Source: UBA4486 sp041984885 (GTDB lineage: Bacteria; Pseudomonadota; Gammaproteobacteria; Eutrophobiales; Eutrophobiaceae). From it: DNA of 64,000 bases. The position numbers and the translations under genes are program-made. Of the stretch, positions 59,538-64,000 are shown in pieces. The stretch spans positions 32,807 through 96,806 of the forward strand of contig JBHIXH010000003.1 of assembly GCA_041984885.1 (NCBI GenBank), in the 5' to 3' direction. Each line of letters begins with the position of its first letter. Position 1 is the first letter of the stretch. The notes beneath the pieces are model-generated. The model saw nothing but the letters and a program-made list of their open reading frames with translations, ran no database searches and had not been told where the DNA came from.

Positions 59538-60233
59538 TTACGCCAGAGTACTGGACAACCTCTGCCAATCCACTCCGCTCGACAGATCCGGGCTGCTGCT
59601 GTCTCGACTAAACGGTTGGCAGCCGAAATATGGTACCGCTAGTGTTTCTTGCAGGTAAGCCAACGTGCGTGACTTTTCCTGGTAATCACGATCGATTTCG
59701 TTGCCCAGCCAACCGAGTACGTGTATGCCATCGTGCTGCATCGCCTCGACCGTCAACAATGCATGATTGATACAACCCAGCCTGAGACCGACCACGAGCA
59801 ACACCGGCACCGACAATGCAGCGACAAAGTCTCTCGCTGTAAACGTGTCCGACCAGGGGACACGCCAGCCGCCGACGCCCTCGATAACGCAGTAATCAGC
59901 CGTCGCCTGCAGTTCCCCGGCTTTCTCCAGCAACGTGTCCAGGCTGGGCGAGACCTGTTCGAGGGCCGCGGCGATGTGTGGTGCGATCGGTGCCGCCAGC
60001 GTATACGGATTCACCCGTTCATACGGTTGCGGCGGATTACATAACGCACTGATTTGCACGGCGTCATCATTACGCAGTCCTTGCGGCGTGGACACGGCGC
60101 CGGACGCCACCGGCTTCATACCGGACACGCGCGCGCCCTGTCCAAGCATAAATCGCATCAGCAATGTCGTGACCACGGTTTTACCAATGCCGGTGTCTGT
60201 GCCGGTAACAAACAATGTCGGGCAATGGCTCAT
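59538..60233 (-). CDS. bioD: Dethiobiotin synthetase
   Basis: A 231-residue enzyme. FVTGTDTGIGKTVVTT is the P-loop, and MKPVASGA binds the substrate. EGVGGWRVPW is the third motif. It closes the ureido ring from DAPA, CO2 and ATP. It overlaps bioC by 4 bases and ends the biotin operon. Confidence 0.95.
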   Translation of the reverse strand: MSHCPTLFVTGTDTGIGKTVVTTLLMRFMLGQGARVSGMKPVASGAVSTPQGLRNDDAVQISALCNPPQPYERVNPYTLAAPIAPHIAAALEQVSPSLDTLLEKAGELQATADYCVIEGVGGWRVPWSDTFTARDFVAALSVPVLLVVGLRLGCINHALLTVEAMQHDGIHVLGWLGNEIDRDYQEKSRTLAYLQETLAVPYFGCQPFSRDSSSPDLSSGVDWQRLSSTLA

Positions 60234-61087
60234 GACTTGTTCCGTCGCAACGCCTGTTTTGACACAAACGTTACCGGCTTTTCGTTGTTATCTCCGCTTG
60301 AATGCCTGCGCCAGGCATGCGCGTAAATAATTTCGTAACTGAGCGGCAGTCTTTCCTCGTTACGCAACGCTTCATACGCATTGAGAAATTTTTTCATGCG
60401 CTGTTTGCCGGTCAAGCCGCGGTTGCGCAGTTCATGTGCATTGGCCGCACCCACGTGTTTCAGATCGTTAAACAAATCCCGGATCGATGCATACGTCAGC
60501 GTGATCGTTTCTGTTGATAACACGGGCTGATCAAAGCCGGCCGCCATCATCGCCTGGCCCAGTTGTTGAATATCCGGGAAAAGATGCAGGGCCGGCGCAG
60601 CGCCGCTGTCGGCCCAGCTTTGCCTTAATTGGTTCAGACTGTTTTGTCCCAGCGTCGCCAACAGGCAAAGCCCGCCCGGCTGTAACACGCGTCGCTGTTC
60701 TGCCAGCGCCTGTTGCAGATCATGGCTCCATTGCAGCATCAAGCTGGAAAACACGAGGCTTAAACTGTTGTCACTGAATGGTAACCGTTCCGCGTCGGCG
60801 CAAACGAACAATTGTTTTCTAAACCAGCGTTTGTGTTGCCGGCGGGCCACGCGCAACATGTTTTCAGCGATATCGACCTGACATACCGCGTGTTTTGGAA
60901 ACGCCTGTTGCAATGATTTCACTGCATGGCCGGTGCCGGATCCCAGGTCCAGTACTCGGCCCGCCGGCAAGCGAAAGGCGGGCAACATTTCAACCAGCCG
61001 CTCCAGCACCAGTTGTTGAAGGGCGGCGTACTCATCATACGTGTCGGCCGCCCGGTTGAAGTTCTTTTTGATCGCTTGCTTGTCCAT
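60230..61087 (-). CDS. bioC: Malonyl-ACP O-methyltransferase
   Basis: A 285-residue SAM methyltransferase starting MDKQAIKKNFNRAADTYDEYA, typical BioC. VLDLGSGTGHAV is motif I, and LVFSSLMLQWSHDLQQAL is a BioC-type block. It methylates malonyl-ACP so that the fatty acid pathway can build the pimeloyl chain. It lies 3 bases after bioH, its partner for removing the methyl ester. Confidence 0.94.
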   Translation of the reverse strand: MDKQAIKKNFNRAADTYDEYAALQQLVLERLVEMLPAFRLPAGRVLDLGSGTGHAVKSLQQAFPKHAVCQVDIAENMLRVARRQHKRWFRKQLFVCADAERLPFSDNSLSLVFSSLMLQWSHDLQQALAEQRRVLQPGGLCLLATLGQNSLNQLRQSWADSGAAPALHLFPDIQQLGQAMMAAGFDQPVLSTETITLTYASIRDLFNDLKHVGAANAHELRNRGLTGKQRMKKFLNAYEALRNEERLPLSYEIIYAHAWRRHSSGDNNEKPVTFVSKQALRRNKS

Positions 61088-61090
61088 TGC

Positions 61091-61822
61091 TCAGGGGTGT
61101 GGCTGTAAAAACTGCTGGATCGCCGCCGCCGTCTCTCCCGGCAGCGAAACCGGCAGGGCGTGGCCACAATCGGGTATGACCTTGACGGTGACGTTGTCCG
61201 CCAGCGCGGCGCAGAAATCCGCGGCTTCGACGGGCACCAGTCGATCGTTAGCGGCAAACAGCATGAACACGGGGCATGACAGCCTGGCTAACTGCTCTCT
61301 CTGATCCACCTGTTGTAAAAGCTGCAGACCAAGTTGTAACGCGACCGGGTCCGGCGCGGCTTCGATCATGGCTTGCTGCAAGGCTAGATTTATCGATTTC
61401 GGCGCTCGATCGCCAGTTGCACACCAGCCAACAAACGCGCGTAACGCCAGTTCGACATTGTCGTCCAGGCGCGCACGTAATCCGATTAATGCATCCAGAC
61501 CGAGACCACACGGCCAGGCTGGTCGAAAAATAAAACTCGGATTACAACAAATCAGGATCAACGCAGTTAACTCGTTTGCGCGCTGACTGGCATACTCAAT
61601 TGCGACGTTACCGCCCAGCGACCAGCCAATCACCACATCGCAGGCGCCAGCCTCGCCGGCCAGCGACGCTGCCACATGCTGCAAGCTGGACACGTCTTTT
61701 CTTTGCCGAACCAGTCCGGGCAGATCCAACGGGTTCGTTGTAGATAACTGCATTAATGTGCGTGACAACGGCTGCATCACGGACGCATCAAAACCCCAGC
61801 CATGTAATAACAGCGTTCGCAT
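61091..61822 (-). CDS. bioH: Pimeloyl-ACP methyl ester esterase
   Basis: A 243-residue alpha/beta hydrolase. LLLHGWGFDASVM is the oxyanion region, the nucleophile Ser68 is in IGWSLGGNVAIEYA, and Asp (FAANDRLVP) and His (DCGHALPVS) complete the triad. It cleaves the methyl ester and ends chain elongation. It lies between bioF (3 bases) and bioC (3 bases). Confidence 0.92.
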   Translation of the reverse strand: MRTLLLHGWGFDASVMQPLSRTLMQLSTTNPLDLPGLVRQRKDVSSLQHVAASLAGEAGACDVVIGWSLGGNVAIEYASQRANELTALILICCNPSFIFRPAWPCGLGLDALIGLRARLDDNVELALRAFVGWCATGDRAPKSINLALQQAMIEAAPDPVALQLGLQLLQQVDQREQLARLSCPVFMLFAANDRLVPVEAADFCAALADNVTVKVIPDCGHALPVSLPGETAAAIQQFLQPHP

Positions 61823-61825
61823 GGA

Positions 61826-62959
61826 TCAGTCGACCGTTTGAATCACATCGGCCAACGTGGCAACCAGCGCGCGAATATGTTGTTCACTATGGCCCGCCGT
61901 CAATACTATACGCAGCCTGGCAGTCCCTTCCGGTACAGTAGGCGGCCGTATCGCAACAACATAAAAGCCGGCCTGCATCAGTTTCTTGCTTGCCAATAGC
62001 GCCGCTTTATCACCACCCACGATGATCGGTTGAATGGCCGTGCTTGAGGCCGACACTGACAGTGAAGCCTCTTTTGCGGCGGCCTTGAACAGACGTACGT
62101 TAGCCGCCAGCCGGTCTCTGCGATCGCCGGACTCTGTCGCCAGGAGCAACCCTTTTTCGGCCGCGGCAGCAATGGCCGGCGGCAGGGCGGTCGAATAAAT
62201 CAGCGGTCGGGCCTGTTGTTTAAGTGTTTCAATCCAGCATTTTTTGCCGCCGACAAATGCACCGTACACACCACACGCCTTGCCAAAGGTGCCCATATAC
62301 AAATCGACTGCTGCACTATCCACATTGAAGTGATCGAGCAGGCCGAGGCCGTTATCGCCAAGCACGCCAAACCCATGCGCGTCATCGATGTACAGAACGC
62401 CTTTATTTGCCTGCGTGATCTGCATCCAGTCCGTTAACGGCAATACGTCGCCATCCATGCTGAACACACCATCGGTAACAATGAATGTCCTGTTCTTTTG
62501 CGAGGTGATTATGCTGTTACATTGTGTCTTATCCAGGTGCGCATAACGTCGCAGTCTTGCGCGCGACAGGATGGCAGCATCATACAATGATGCATGTGAC
62601 AAGCGATCGATTGCTATTGTGGATTCGCGGTTCGCCAACGTGGATATTGCTGCAAGGTTTGCGGCATAACCGGACGAAAACGTCAGCACATCGGCAAAAC
62701 CGGTTTTCGCCTTCAATGTTGCTTCCAGTTTTTCGTGCGCCGATGAAAAGCCTGTGACGTAAGCGGACGCCGACGAACCCACTCCGTACTTGTCTGCCGC
62801 TTTTTTTAATGTGGCTACAAGATCCGGATGCGACGCCAGCCCGAGGTAATCATTGCTACTGAAATTGATCAGCGTTTTGTTATCAACAACTATCTCGACG
62901 GATTTCGTTCGCTCAACTGTGTTTCTTGTACGATATCGGTTTGCCTGTGCGGAGATCAA
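61826..62959 (-). CDS. bioF: 8-amino-7-oxononanoate synthase
   Basis: A 377-residue PLP enzyme. INFSSNDYLGLASHP is the N-terminal signature, IDDAHGFGVLG binds PLP, and Lys227 in YMGTFGKACG forms the Schiff base. It condenses pimeloyl-ACP with alanine. The assigned start is TTG with no good ribosome-binding site, and the N-terminus is about ten residues shorter than usual. Upstream the frame is open to the bioB stop but has no ATG, GTG or TTG. Confidence 0.93.
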   Translation of the reverse strand: MISAQANRYRTRNTVERTKSVEIVVDNKTLINFSSNDYLGLASHPDLVATLKKAADKYGVGSSASAYVTGFSSAHEKLEATLKAKTGFADVLTFSSGYAANLAAISTLANRESTIAIDRLSHASLYDAAILSRARLRRYAHLDKTQCNSIITSQKNRTFIVTDGVFSMDGDVLPLTDWMQITQANKGVLYIDDAHGFGVLGDNGLGLLDHFNVDSAAVDLYMGTFGKACGVYGAFVGGKKCWIETLKQQARPLIYSTALPPAIAAAAEKGLLLATESGDRRDRLAANVRLFKAAAKEASLSVSASSTAIQPIIVGGDKAALLASKKLMQAGFYVVAIRPPTVPEGTARLRIVLTAGHSEQHIRALVATLADVIQTVD

Positions 62960-62998
62960 AAGAATACGGCAACGCTGTCTGGCGCAGAGTTGGCTGAA

Positions 62999-63967
62999 CT
63001 AGGTGGCCAGGCCAAGCCGATGAAACAGAGCCTGGTCCTGCTGAAACTGCGGGTTGTCCGTCGTCAGCAGTTTCTCGCCATAGAAAATCGAGTTTGCCCC
63101 GGCGAAGAAACACAATGCCTGCAACTCGTCACTCATTGAATTGCGCCCGGCGGACAGGCGCACGTAAGCGGTCGGCATCATGATGCGCGCCGTTGCAATC
63201 GTCCTGACAACATCAAACGGGTCGATGGTTTCACCGTCTGCCAACGGCGTGCCCTCGGCACGAACCAGTTGATTGATTGGCACGCTCTCCGGCGCTTGCG
63301 GCAGGTTCGCCAGCGTCAGCAAAAACTCGACTCGCTGCTCAATTGATTCGCCCATACCAACAATACCGCCACTGCAAACATGAATGTCGGCATCGCGAAC
63401 ATGTTGCAGCGTTTGCAGACGATCATCGAAATCGCGTGTGCTGATGATTGAATCATAGTAGTCACGCGAGGTGTCAATGTTGTGGTTGTAGTAATCCAGT
63501 CCGGCCTGTTTTAACTGTGTTGCCTGTTCTGCCGTCAACATGCCGAGCGTCATACAACTTTCCATCTCCAGCGATTTTACGACCTTGACCAGATCGGTAA
63601 TCTTCTCCACGTCTTTGTCTTTCAGCGATCGCCAGGCGGCCCCCATACAAAAACGCTTGGCACCGTTATCCCTGGCAGACTTTGCGGCGGCATAAACCTC
63701 GTCGCCGGACAGAAGCGCCGTGGCTTTCACTCCGGTCTGGTAACGCGCACTCTGGGGACAATAGGCGCAGTCTTCCGGACAACCGCCTGATTTGATGTTG
63801 AGTAATGTACTTAGCTGGATTTGATTGGGATCAAAGTGCTCGCGGTGAACTGTATGGGCGCGATGCAACAGATCATTAAACGGGCTACGATATAACTCGT
63901 TCCCTTGCTGGCTGGTCCAGCGTACGGAGCTGCCGGACAGAGTGTTGTCAGTTGCGGTCAGAGACAT
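62999..63967 (-). CDS. bioB: Biotin synthase
   Basis: A 322-residue radical SAM enzyme. The 4Fe-4S cluster cysteines are in CPEDCAYC (Cys63, Cys67, Cys70). YNHNIDTSRDYYDSI and RLSAGRNSM, with the Arg of the 2Fe-2S site, are present. It inserts sulfur in dethiobiotin. It is the first gene of bioB-bioF-bioH-bioC-bioD. The 33 bases left upstream show an AAAGGAT-like stretch on the other strand but no clear BirA operator. Confidence 0.97.
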   Translation of the reverse strand: MSLTATDNTLSGSSVRWTSQQGNELYRSPFNDLLHRAHTVHREHFDPNQIQLSTLLNIKSGGCPEDCAYCPQSARYQTGVKATALLSGDEVYAAAKSARDNGAKRFCMGAAWRSLKDKDVEKITDLVKVVKSLEMESCMTLGMLTAEQATQLKQAGLDYYNHNIDTSRDYYDSIISTRDFDDRLQTLQHVRDADIHVCSGGIVGMGESIEQRVEFLLTLANLPQAPESVPINQLVRAEGTPLADGETIDPFDVVRTIATARIMMPTAYVRLSAGRNSMSDELQALCFFAGANSIFYGEKLLTTDNPQFQQDQALFHRLGLAT

Positions 63968-64000
63968 AAGTGATATGGATATGAAATTTAAAAGGATAAT

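Overview
The window reads as chromosomal DNA of a gammaproteobacterium, base composition near 50% GC. Several gene orders match those I know from pseudomonads: coaBC-dut-algC-argB-slmA with radC, rpmBG, pyrE and a Crc/ExoIII-family gene; yggS-proC-yggT; a ctaC-ctaD-ctaG-ctaE oxidase cluster with DUF2909, SURF1, ctaA and ctaB; bioBFHCD; and the murU/amgK peptidoglycan-recycling pair. A lone pqqA suggests that the organism makes PQQ and uses a PQQ-dependent dehydrogenase. The species cannot be fixed from this window.

Layout. 0-1.2 kb: the end of a PyrK-like gene, a TrmB-like methyltransferase, and orphan pqqA behind a close match to a sigma-54 promoter. 1.2-4.5 kb: an S6-modification cluster (RimB-like protease, RimK, aspartoacylase-like enzyme) with a divergent LysR regulator. 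4.5-8.9 kb: two small proteins, then a twitching operon pilT-pilU-pilU2-PilZ. 9-21.8 kb: housekeeping genes for proline, pyrimidine, arginine, CoA and sugar-phosphate metabolism and ribosomal proteins. 21.9-30.7 kb: desaturase, AEC carrier, HyuA-type hydrolase, a Gld-type ABC exporter operon, and mutM.

30.7-38.6 kb is an accessory island. Next to mutM lies an integron integrase gene with a large in-frame internal deletion. It is followed by an attI-like site and an AT-rich cassette array with four attC sites. The cassettes carry a methyltransferase broken by an in-frame TGA, two lipoproteins, a GFA-type zinc protein and a zinc-ribbon protein. Beyond the array are a GNAT enzyme and a GC-richer block with an ECF sigma factor, a c-type cytochrome, a decayed truncated haemoglobin, a lipoprotein and two membrane proteins. 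This block is bracketed by a 17-bp direct repeat.

38.6-50.1 kb: mixed metabolic genes (GFA protein, glutamine amidotransferase, DUF364, cupin), a FetB-like permease, a PEP-CTERM-like protein, two lytic transglycosylases, murU-amgK, and yrbG-kdsD-kdsC. 50.1-58.9 kb: the aa3/caa3-type cytochrome c oxidase with haem A synthesis and assembly factors, including a 45-residue membrane protein. 58.9-64 kb: a DUF2244 gene and the complete biotin operon. I found no tRNA, rRNA, CRISPR array or intact insertion sequence.
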